Virus record (IMG/VR): IMGVR_UViG_3300031521_001337
Span: 124,001-188,000 of that record
Source: a virus
Direction: 5' to 3' (one strand)
DNA: 64,000 bases
Part shown: positions 1-6,459 of the stretch, one piece after another
Numbering within the stretch: the first letter of the stretch is position 1
Layout of the letters: the number at the start of each line of letters is the position of its first letter
Notes under the pieces: generated by a model
Told to the model about the DNA's origin: nothing
Seen by the model: only the letters and a program-made list of their open reading frames with translations
Database searches by the model: none
Position numbers and translations under genes: made by a program

Positions 1-629
1 ATGTATTTGATGGTGAATTATATCATCATGGAACACATTTACAAACTATATCAGGTGTTGCTCGACTTAAAACTTGGGAAGATCGTTGTGATATGTTAGA
101 ATTTTGGATTTATGATTTAGCTATTCCTGATATGATATTTACGGATAGACTTTCAATTTTAGAAGAATTTGCATTTGAATGTGAAAAACCTGAATTTGAT
201 AAAATTAAAGTAATTGAACATGTTTTAAGTTCTAGTTGGGATGATATTCAACGATTACATGATCGTTGGGTACTTGAAGGATTTGAAGGATTAGTTGCGC
301 GTAAGCCTGATAAAATGTATGAATTTGGTAAACGTGGTTCAACTATGATTAAAGTTAAACAATATAAAGATGATGAATTTTTAATTGTTGATTATCAAGA
401 TGGATTGAGACCAGAAGACTTCTGTTTTATTTGTGAAACTAAAGATGGTAAACCGTTTGCTGCGAAGCCAATTGGTGATAGAGAGTTGAAAGCTTGGTAT
501 TTAGAAAATATTAATGATATTATTGGACATAAAGGTAAAGTTAAATACTTTAACTATTCTATTGATGGAATTCCTATCCAAACTATATTTCAAGCTGTTA
601 GATATGATGAGGATATTGATAAAAAATAA
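1..629 (+). CDS. ATP-dependent DNA ligase, C-terminal part (5' end outside window)
   Basis: The reading frame is open from base 3, so the gene enters from the left and its N terminus, with the KxDG lysine, is not visible. What remains has nucleotidyltransferase motif III (FDGELY, bases 6-23), motif IV (EGLVAR in the stretch EGFEGLVARKPD) and motif V (MIKVKQY), followed by a short OB-fold-like tail. This is the standard layout of ATP-dependent ligases, which seal nicks in duplex DNA. The internal ATG at base 93 is not the start, because motif III lies upstream of it. The gene ends with TAA three bases before the thioredoxin gene, suggesting co-transcription in an early replication operon. All Trp codons seen are TGG. 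Confidence 0.93.
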   Translation, partial: VFDGELYHHGTHLQTISGVARLKTWEDRCDMLEFWIYDLAIPDMIFTDRLSILEEFAFECEKPEFDKIKVIEHVLSSSWDDIQRLHDRWVLEGFEGLVARKPDKMYEFGKRGSTMIKVKQYKDDEFLIVDYQDGLRPEDFCFICETKDGKPFAAKPIGDRELKAWYLENINDIIGHKGKVKYFNYSIDGIPIQTIFQAVRYDEDIDKK

Positions 630-632
630 ACG

Positions 633-887
633 ATGCGAAAACTAATTAAATTCGGAGCCGATTGGTGTGTTCCATGTAAAACTGTCGATAAAATTCTTAT
701 CGAATTGAGAAAAGAAACTGATATTGTTATTGAACACATCGACATTGATGAAGACGATAATAATCTAGTAGGATATTACAATGTACGTAATATTCCAACA
801 ATCATCTATTTTGTAGATGATCAACAAGTGGGTAAAACTGTAGGTTCAGTATCTAAAGAAAAGATACTAGAATCTTTTAATGTTTAA
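633..887 (+). CDS. Thioredoxin-like protein
   Basis: An 84-residue thioredoxin-fold protein with the active site WCVPC near residue 11 and a cis-proline loop NIPTI about 40 residues later. It is shorter than bacterial thioredoxin (about 105 residues), as is common for phage thioredoxins and glutaredoxins. It probably supplies reducing equivalents in the host cytoplasm, for example to ribonucleotide reductase; that partner is inferred from its setting among nucleotide and DNA metabolism genes. It starts three bases after the ligase stop and ends with TAA. Confidence 0.9.
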   Translation: MRKLIKFGADWCVPCKTVDKILIELRKETDIVIEHIDIDEDDNNLVGYYNVRNIPTIIYFVDDQQVGKTVGSVSKEKILESFNV

Positions 888-898
888 AAAATAAAATT

Positions 899-1135
899 AT
901 GTATGCATTATATAAAGTAGAAGTGTGGATTAAAGCTGATTTAGAATCAAGAACTCCATTAGCTGAAATACTGCAACAAGCTGAAAATATTCCATCTGGT
1001 CAAGTTAACTTTATCGAAGATGAAAATTACAAAACAGCAACAGAGAAATTCATCACCCCAGTAGAGGGTGGTGAAGCTACTCTAAAAATATTCTCTGATA
1101 AAGGAGAAGAGTTATACACAAATGAAAAACGATAA
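899..1135 (+). CDS. Small unknown early protein
   Basis: A 78-residue acidic protein that I do not recognise. It begins MYALYKVEVWIKAD and has no cysteines or membrane segment. Its 3' end overlaps the next gene by 14 bases, typical of this tightly packed early operon. An inverted repeat with a ten-pair arm (one T-G pair) lies inside the gene at 1049-1075. Function unknown. Confidence 0.75.
   Translation: MYALYKVEVWIKADLESRTPLAEILQQAENIPSGQVNFIEDENYKTATEKFITPVEGGEATLKIFSDKGEELYTNEKR
1049..1075 (+). other. Inverted repeat inside the small early gene at 899
   Basis: TTCATCACCC and GGGTGGTGAA form a ten-pair stem (one T-G pair) with a seven-base loop, about 150 bases into the gene. Confidence 0.55.
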
Positions 1136-1403
1136 AAGTAATTTAAAAAATAAAATATTATCCGATTTTAAAAAATTTATAAAAAATTCATCTTTTCATA
1201 AAATGAATTTTAATAATAAAATGGTTAATAAGAAAGTATCTGAATATATATATTTATATTTTAGTGATATAATTATAAAAAATGATTATGTATTAATTTG
1301 GAGTGATAATACATCACTACTTTCTGCAAAATCATTAGGAATTAAAGGATATTCGAATAAATATAAAAATTTTACTTATAGAGTAATAAATAAAATCAAT
1401 TAA
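1122..1403 (+). CDS. Small basic unknown early protein
   Basis: A 93-residue, very Lys/Asn/Ile-rich protein with no recognisable motif. Its A+T content is higher than its neighbours', so it may be a recent or fast-evolving accessory gene. It overlaps the preceding gene by 14 bases and is followed one base later by the next ATG, which supports translation as part of the operon. Function unknown. Confidence 0.65.
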   Translation: MKNDKSNLKNKILSDFKKFIKNSSFHKMNFNNKMVNKKVSEYIYLYFSDIIIKNDYVLIWSDNTSLLSAKSLGIKGYSNKYKNFTYRVINKIN

Positions 1404-1404
1404 A

Positions 1405-1551
1405 ATGGCTACAACAGTAAAACAATGTAACTGCACAGGACCTGCTGCAGAATTTCAAGACAAAACTTATGGTAAAGGAATGCGTTTGCATAACGAAAAA
1501 CTTGTAGGTAAAGGTGCTAAATGCACTGTGTGTGGAACAATTAAAAAATAG
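1405..1551 (+). CDS. 48-residue Cys-containing protein
   Basis: A very short frame starting MATTVKQCNCTGPAAEF and ending CTVCGTIKK with TAG. The CNC and CTVC pairs suggest one small zinc-ribbon-like site. It fills exactly the space between its neighbours (one base after the upstream TAA, two bases before the downstream ATG), which argues that it is real despite its length. Function unknown. Confidence 0.65.
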   Translation: MATTVKQCNCTGPAAEFQDKTYGKGMRLHNEKLVGKGAKCTVCGTIKK

Positions 1552-1553
1552 TA

Positions 1554-2210
1554 ATGATAGTTGATAATTTTGAACAAATTAAACAACTTTTAACTTTCAA
1601 ATCTGAGGATGAGTTTTATCATCTTCAGATTCTGAAAAGAAAGAAAGATTGTCCAGAGCATGAACGAGCTCGTAATAACAATGCTCGTTGTGTTAAGACC
1701 TACTATATAAAAAATATTGAGTATTTAGAGTCGAAGAAATCCGAAATTATTGGATTGTGTGAAATGTTTAATGCTCGTGCATACATAAATCTTAATACCA
1801 AAAGCTTTGAGAAAGCGGCTTTACAATTAACTAAAGAAACAGTTAATCGAATTATATTCAAACAATATGAGCATGTATATCGTGCTTATGAAACTGTAGT
1901 AGGTGCTAAAGAATCTAATGTTGGTGATAAACGATGGATTATTGATGTTGATGAAAAAAATATGGAACTTGTATCTAAAACAATTTATGAAATTACTAAA
2001 TGTCAATCTAATCGACCTAAAATAGGTGAAAGTACAAGTGGAATTCCAGTATATCAAAATACAATTGCTTTAATTCCAACTGTAAATGGATATCATATTA
2101 TAACACACCCGTTTAATCTTAAACAGATTGAACCTTTTAAAGCGTTACATCCTTTTGATATTCAAAAGAATAATCCAACGCTTTTATATTTTAATAAAAA
2201 AGAAGAATAA
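1554..2210 (+). CDS. Possible primase-fold (AEP-like) protein
   Basis: A 218-residue protein. Seen in the sequence: an acidic DVD in RWIIDVDEKN in the middle, and about 60 residues later PTVNGYHIITHPF. This order (hydrophobic strand with DxD, then a Gly-x-His strand) resembles motifs I and II of archaeo-eukaryotic primases. I do not see a clear third motif, so the assignment is an inference only. It overlaps the phosphoesterase start by one base (TAATG) and lies in the replication operon. A degenerate or accessory primase-like protein, or an unrelated DNA-metabolism protein, are both possible. Confidence 0.5.
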   Translation: MIVDNFEQIKQLLTFKSEDEFYHLQILKRKKDCPEHERARNNNARCVKTYYIKNIEYLESKKSEIIGLCEMFNARAYINLNTKSFEKAALQLTKETVNRIIFKQYEHVYRAYETVVGAKESNVGDKRWIIDVDEKNMELVSKTIYEITKCQSNRPKIGESTSGIPVYQNTIALIPTVNGYHIITHPFNLKQIEPFKALHPFDIQKNNPTLLYFNKKEE

Positions 2211-2926
2211 TGAAAAAAATAATAATTGGAGATATCCATGGAAGAACTAACTGGAAACAGATAGTTGAGAAAGAAAAGGATGCTGATGAGTTTATCTTCA
2301 TGGGAGATTATTTTGATCCTTATGATTGGACTATATCACTTGTTGATATGGTTCGTAATTTTAACGATATTCTTGAATTTAAAATAGCCAATCCAACTAA
2401 AGTAATAATGCTTATAGGAAATCATGATTTAGCTGCATTTGAAAGTTTTGCTAATAAATGTAGATATGTTGATGGAACTTATGAAAATATGGCTCCAGTT
2501 CTTTATAATGCAATTAAGACAGGAGTTATTAAATTATGTCACTTTATTGATGATAATATAGTATGTTCTCATGCAGGATTTACTAAAACTTGGCTAGATG
2601 AATCTGAACTTTCTTTTGATGAAGATGGTTTAAATGAGGATTTTAGAAAACATGTTGAAGATAAAACGTGTCTTGATAAATATGATTTTATTTGTAAAGA
2701 ATTTTGTCAAGACGGTTCTGGTGATGATTTATGGCAGGGACCTTTATGGGTTCGTCCTGTAAGTTTATTACAAGATATGATTGATGGTTATATCCAAGTA
2801 GTAGGACACACTAGAATTAGAAAGAATTCACCACAAGAAGTTGAAAATCTGTTATTAGCAGATTGTTTAGAACACGATGAATATTACAGTTATGAAAATA
2901 ATAAATTTAAATACAATAAGATATGA
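2210..2926 (+). CDS. Calcineurin-like metallophosphoesterase
   Basis: A 238-residue protein with the classic dinuclear-metal motifs: GDIHG near the N terminus, GDYFDP near residue 33, GNHD near residue 71, then CSHAGF and VVGHT. Phage members act as serine/threonine protein phosphatases or nucleotide/polynucleotide phosphatases; the substrate cannot be told here. The frame ends at TGA (2924-2926) overlapping the next ATG. If TGA were read as Trp, the protein would gain only Trp-Lys-Lys before TAG at 2933-2935. It is the only early gene whose stop is TGA. Confidence 0.88.
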   Translation: MKKIIIGDIHGRTNWKQIVEKEKDADEFIFMGDYFDPYDWTISLVDMVRNFNDILEFKIANPTKVIMLIGNHDLAAFESFANKCRYVDGTYENMAPVLYNAIKTGVIKLCHFIDDNIVCSHAGFTKTWLDESELSFDEDGLNEDFRKHVEDKTCLDKYDFICKEFCQDGSGDDLWQGPLWVRPVSLLQDMIDGYIQVVGHTRIRKNSPQEVENLLLADCLEHDEYYSYENNKFKYNKI

Positions 2927-3249
2927 AAGAAATAGTAGATAATTATTTAGCACTTAAAAGTGCAGCAACTAAGCATATGATGAAATATGTTATGGATAAA
3001 AGTATTCCATTAAGTGAAAGGTGGTATGAATTCGTAAGATCTGGTTTAGGTGAAGATGATTACTACTACTTTGATTCACATTTTGTGGATGTATCCGTTT
3101 ATTATAACGATGCTGATAAATACAGCGTTAGCAGTGTTGAAGATTTAGTTACAAGATTAGCTAATCAAGGTATTGATGAAACTATCATAGATAATGTAAA
3201 AGAAGAAATGCTAAATGCATTTAAAAAATCATATACATACAATTGGTAA
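2923..3249 (+). CDS. Unknown early protein
   Basis: A 108-residue acidic protein, predicted mostly helical, with a Tyr/Asp-rich middle (DDYYYFDSHF). I do not recognise a family. It overlaps the phosphoesterase gene at ATGA and the next gene at TAATG, so translation is probably coupled on both sides. Trp codons are TGG and the stop is TAA. Confidence 0.7.
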   Translation: MKEIVDNYLALKSAATKHMMKYVMDKSIPLSERWYEFVRSGLGEDDYYYFDSHFVDVSVYYNDADKYSVSSVEDLVTRLANQGIDETIIDNVKEEMLNAFKKSYTYNW

Positions 3250-3500
3250 TGCAAGAACAAGAACAAGAATTTGCAGAGAACTTAGACGATAAGTTCTCTG
3301 AAGAATTAATCCAGGCGAAAGAAGATCAAATGTTATTTAACGAGATCATGCAATCCGGATTATTATACTCTAGAGCTGGAAGAGATGCACTAGGTGTAAG
3401 ACTACAACCTCAAAGACGTGAGTCCTCAAAGGTTCGTAGAAATGAGAAATGTCCATGTAATAGTGGATTGAAGTACAAAAAATGTTGCGGCTTAAATTAG
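3249..3500 (+). CDS. SEC-C zinc-motif protein
   Basis: An 83-residue protein with an acidic, coiled-coil-like N-terminal half and a C-terminal SEC-C metal-binding motif (CPCNSGLKYKKCC). SEC-C tails bind zinc and are found on SecA and on many small phage and bacterial proteins, where they act in protein or nucleic-acid contacts. I chose the ATG at 3249, which overlaps the upstream TAA, over a TTG six bases earlier. A perfect 11-bp inverted repeat lies at 3274-3300, just inside the gene. The stop is TAG. Confidence 0.8.
   Translation: MQEQEQEFAENLDDKFSEELIQAKEDQMLFNEIMQSGLLYSRAGRDALGVRLQPQRRESSKVRRNEKCPCNSGLKYKKCCGLN
3274..3300 (+). other. Perfect 11-bp inverted repeat in the SEC-C gene
   Basis: CAGAGAACTTA and TAAGTTCTCTG with a five-base loop, 25-51 bases into the gene. 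Confidence 0.65.
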
Positions 3501-3506
3501 AATATT

Positions 3507-4016
3507 ATGGCAAATTTATGCAGTAACATAATTAACGTAACATATTTTGATGAAACTGAGGAATTAAAATTAAAGACATCAAGATTATTACACGAAGAAT
3601 TACAAGAAAATTTTAGTAGTTTATATCCAGAATACTGTAATGCAGAAGATTGTGAAGATGAATACGAAATTGAATGTTATTTTGAAGTTGGTAGTAAATG
3701 GGTAGCTCCTTTACAATTCTTTCATCATTTATGTAACAAATATAATGTAGACATTATAGGAGTTGCATACGAATTTGGTGGAGGTTATGTAGAATCATTT
3801 GAATTACATAATCAATTAGTAGAAGTAGAAGAACATGGTCAACATGTAATAACTTTTGTAGACGTTGATGAAGATGCAGAGATTGAAACTATTGAAGTTT
3901 TACCTAATGCTCAAGATGATGAGATTTTAGACAAAGAATGTCCTAAAATTATAGAAGATGATGATTTTGAATTAAATTGTAAAACAATTTTAGGTGATGG
4001 TGAAACATACTATTAA
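3507..4016 (+). CDS. DUF1281-like phage protein
   Basis: A 169-residue acidic protein. The opening MANLCSNIINV closely resembles the MANWCSN start of small ferredoxin-fold phage and plasmid proteins (DUF1281/Api92-like). The middle contains KWVAPLQFFHHLC and a Gly-rich YEFGGGYVE, also seen in that group. The C-terminal third is strongly Asp/Glu-rich. Function is unknown for the family. It overlaps thyX by 20 bases. The family link is from pattern memory, not a search. Confidence 0.6.
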   Translation: MANLCSNIINVTYFDETEELKLKTSRLLHEELQENFSSLYPEYCNAEDCEDEYEIECYFEVGSKWVAPLQFFHHLCNKYNVDIIGVAYEFGGGYVESFELHNQLVEVEEHGQHVITFVDVDEDAEIETIEVLPNAQDDEILDKECPKIIEDDDFELNCKTILGDGETYY

Positions 4017-5127
4017 TGCAAAGATAGTAGCTGATTCTATTAACTCACAAGGCAATAGAATCACTACTTTCGTGTTAACTTACCCGAGAATTATTCATGC
4101 TGAGATGATGACTCACAGAGTATTCTCAAGGAATGCAGCTTCTAGTAGAGCTATTCCTTTTAATAAAATGGTTAAATCTGTAGAAGATGATCCATTTATT
4201 CCAATTGCTTGGCAAAAGGATCATAAAGGAATGCAGGGAACTAAATATATTGTTGATCCTATTGAAATTAAAAATTGTATTAAACAATGGTTATTTGCAA
4301 GAGATGAAGCAGTAAATCATAGTGAAAATTTACATGGAGATTATTACATATATGATGGAACAGATATACCTCTTCAAATGGGAGTAACTAAACAACTTTG
4401 TAATCGTTTACTTGAACCTTATCAATGGTATACTTGTTTAGTAACTACTACTGAACTTGAAAACTTTTATAAGTTAAGATGTCCTCAGTATTATAATATT
4501 ACTACAGGAACATATTTTAAATCTAGAAAAGATTGGATTAAATTTTATTTAGAAAATGGTGGAGTTAATACTAATTTAAGTATATATAATACAGAATATT
4601 GGCAATCTATTAATTATTCACAAGCAGAAATACATATCCAAGCATTAGCTGAAGCTATGTGGGATGTCCAGAACGAATCTAAGCCTAGTTTATTGGAAGC
4701 AGGTGAATGGCATATTCCTTTTGGTGATAAAATATTTTCAGAAGATAAAATTGAAGATTTTCTTAGAACTCAAGATGTTCAATGGGTTACAGCAGAAGGT
4801 CATGATGCAGAATTAGAAAAAATTGCATTAAAAATAGCAACTGCTCGTGCAGCTCGTCTATCTTATATGACATTTGATGGAGAAATTGATTATAACAAAG
4901 ATATTCAACTTCATGATATGTTACTTAATAGTAAACATATGTCACCATTTGAACATTGTGCTCGTGTAATGACTGAGGAAGAATATCATTTATTTATTAG
5001 AGGTAAAACTAAAGAAGATGAATCCGATAATCCTAAATCAATCTATGGTTGGTGTAATAATTTTAAAGGATTTATTCAATATCGTTATTTATTAGAACAT
5101 GGAACAGGAACAAGCGAAACGTTATAA
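3997..5127 (+). CDS. thyX: FAD-dependent thymidylate synthase ThyX
   Basis: A 376-residue protein. The ThyX signature region appears as HRVFSRNAASSR at residues 40-51 (family motif RHRxxSxNxxSxR), with a second typical element, MSPFEH, near the C terminus. ThyX makes dTMP from dUMP using methylene-tetrahydrofolate and reduced FAD, supplying thymidine to an A+T-rich phage. The protein is longer than bacterial ThyX (about 220-260 residues), as in other large phages. I placed the start at ATG 3997 rather than the GTG three bases upstream. It overlaps the next gene by 29 bases. An inverted repeat is at 4033-4062. Confidence 0.88.
   Translation: MVKHTINAKIVADSINSQGNRITTFVLTYPRIIHAEMMTHRVFSRNAASSRAIPFNKMVKSVEDDPFIPIAWQKDHKGMQGTKYIVDPIEIKNCIKQWLFARDEAVNHSENLHGDYYIYDGTDIPLQMGVTKQLCNRLLEPYQWYTCLVTTTELENFYKLRCPQYYNITTGTYFKSRKDWIKFYLENGGVNTNLSIYNTEYWQSINYSQAEIHIQALAEAMWDVQNESKPSLLEAGEWHIPFGDKIFSEDKIEDFLRTQDVQWVTAEGHDAELEKIALKIATARAARLSYMTFDGEIDYNKDIQLHDMLLNSKHMSPFEHCARVMTEEEYHLFIRGKTKEDESDNPKSIYGWCNNFKGFIQYRYLLEHGTGTSETL
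4033..4062 (+). other. Inverted repeat near the thyX start
   Basis: GATTCTATT and AATAGAATC with a 12-base loop, 36-65 bases from the start; flanking AGTAG / CTACT extends it with an internal loop. Confidence 0.55.
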
Positions 5128-5404
5128 TGAAGGAAAACCTCAATGGTCATTAGTTCATTATAAAAGTTTAGAACCAATGGTTAGAGTTTTAGAATTTGGA
5201 TGTGAAAAATATGATAGGGATAACTGGAAAAAAGGTATGCCTACTAATAAAATTTTAGAATCTATGCAACGACACTTAGCTGCTTTGATGGATGGTGAAC
5301 AATTTGATTCTGAGACAGGAATATCTCATATGGGTCACATTCAATGTAACGCAATGTTTTATAATTATCATACAAAGAATGGCGAAATCGAAAGCAAAAT
5401 TTAA
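5099..5404 (+). CDS. dATP/dGTP diphosphohydrolase N-terminal-domain protein
   Basis: A 101-residue protein with the pattern KRYNEGKPQWSLV, then a CEKYDRDNWKKG segment and a helix MQRHLAALMDGE. This matches the small phage domain annotated as dATP/dGTP diphosphohydrolase, N-terminal (MazG-like/DUF5664). The conserved Glu/Asp and Lys residues suggest metal-dependent dNTP binding. Its position next to thyX fits control of the nucleotide pool. It starts inside thyX. A 10-bp inverted repeat with a 22-base loop spans 5122-5163. Confidence 0.75.
   Translation: MEQEQAKRYNEGKPQWSLVHYKSLEPMVRVLEFGCEKYDRDNWKKGMPTNKILESMQRHLAALMDGEQFDSETGISHMGHIQCNAMFYNYHTKNGEIESKI
5122..5163 (+). other. Inverted repeat at the start of the dATP/dGTP diphosphohydrolase-domain gene
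   Basis: TTATAATGAA and TTCATTATAA are perfect ten-base arms with a 22-base loop, 23-65 bases into the gene. Both arms are A+T-rich, so chance occurrence is possible. Confidence 0.45.
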
Positions 5405-5573
5405 ATTAAATGGTGGGAATCCTGTATTATTGTGCTCTAAATGTAGTACGATTATAAAGTATTCTCATCATTTTACAGAAGATGAAACTAAAGCTGCAAG
5501 TGGGGAAATTAAAATACCTGCGCAGTTTTGTGATAAATGTGAGGAGAAAATGAAAATCTATGGAGATGAATAG
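5379..5573 (+). CDS. Small four-cysteine zinc-ribbon-like protein
   Basis: A 64-residue protein starting MAKSKAKFKLNGG, with two CxxC pairs (CSKC and CDKC) about 32 residues apart, a likely single zinc ribbon. An in-frame ATG further upstream (5292) would run through the previous gene, so I prefer 5379, which gives the usual 26-base operon overlap. It ends with TAG and is the last early gene before the terminator at 5598. A nucleic-acid-binding regulator is possible but not shown. Confidence 0.7.
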   Translation: MAKSKAKFKLNGGNPVLLCSKCSTIIKYSHHFTEDETKAASGEIKIPAQFCDKCEEKMKIYGDE

Positions 5574-5597
5574 TGTTGTTGAAAAGTAAATTATTAA

Positions 5598-5642
5598 ATA
5601 GGGGAACTCATGGCGAAAGCTGTGGGTTCCCCTATTTTTTTT
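5598..5642 (+). terminator. Rho-independent terminator of the early operon
   Basis: A ten-pair outer stem (ATAGGGGAAC at 5598-5607 with GTTCCCCTAT at 5626-5635) encloses an inner stem capped by a GAAA tetraloop. The stem is followed directly by a run of eight or more T. It lies 25 bases after the last early stop codon. Confidence 0.92.
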
Positions 5643-5674
5643 TAATTTATGATATTTATTCCAAAAATTATTAT

Positions 5675-5682
5675 TACTTTTG
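5675..5682 (+). promoter_or_regulatory. Bacteroidota-type promoter -7 box (TACTTTTG)
   Basis: TACTTTTG fits the Bacteroides sigma-A consensus TAnnTTTG and lies 25 bases upstream of the lysozyme-type gene, straight after the early terminator. I see no clear TTTG at -33. The same octamer precedes the HNH gene on the opposite strand at 39227-39234. Confidence 0.6.
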
Positions 5683-5707
5683 TGAGTTAAACTAAAACAC
5701 TTTTATT

Positions 5708-6415
5708 ATGCCTAATGAATTAAACCAATTTGCAACATTCAAACCTATAGAAATAGCTAATGACTCTCGAGCACAAGAAGCTAGACAATATTATCAAGAT
5801 AATGGACTTGTTCCAGACAATCCTTTTATGACTAAATTTTTAGATCAAGCTACTACTACACAATCAATTCCTAATATCTCTACACCTAGTAAAGATACCG
5901 ATATAGCTGCGTTATTAGTTAATAAATTAACTAAAGTTCCAATGTCTACTCCTGAAAAAGCATTAAATGATATTAATGTTAATGCTTCTGTTTTTACACC
6001 AAAAGTATCTGTTTCTCAAAAAGCTAAAGAAGCAATTAAATTCTTTATGGGTAAAGGTTATACTAAAGAAGTAGCTTCTGGTATTACTGGTAATCTATAT
6101 GCAGAATCAGGTTTAAATCATATGCGACCTCAAAATAATGGCGGTCCAGGATTTGGTTTAGCTCAATGAGAAGGACCAAGACAAGCGGATTTTAAACGCA
6201 TTATGGGTAAAGATGTACATTCATCTACAGCACAAGATCAATTAGAGTTTATTAATTGAGAATTAAATAATACACAAAAGCATGCAAAAGCAGCTATATT
6301 ACAAGCTAAATCTCCAGCAGAAGCAGCTTATGCATTTGCTAATAAATATGAACGTATGAAGAAATATAATAAAGAACGTGAATCTTACGCTAATACTTTT
6401 TACACAACTAAATAA
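5708..6415 (+). CDS. Phage-lysozyme-type endolysin or virion lysozyme (TGA read as Trp)
   Basis: Reading TGA as Trp gives 235 residues. The first ~100 residues are a Pro/Thr-rich extended region. The C-terminal half matches phage tail-lysozyme domains: AIKFFMGKGYTKEVASGITG, then NLYAESGLNH with the likely catalytic Glu, then GFGLAQW. The Trp of GLAQW is the first TGA (6167-6169); a second TGA (6257-6259) gives INW. With the standard code the domain would be cut in half. It probably cleaves peptidoglycan for lysis or entry. It is on the + strand with its own promoter and terminator, apart from the early operon, so it probably belongs to the late class. Confidence 0.88.
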
Positions 6416-6421
6416 AACAAG

Positions 6422-6459
6422 AAAATCCCCTAGCCTTAACGGTTAGGGGATTTTTTTTT
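6422..6459. terminator. Bidirectional terminator between convergent operons
   Basis: The stem AATCCCCTAGCC / GGTTAGGGGATT (one G-T pair) with a TTAA-C loop is flanked by A-run and T-run, so it can end transcription from both sides. It begins seven bases after the lysozyme stop, and the stop codon of the leftmost late gene lies in its T-run. Confidence 0.92.
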
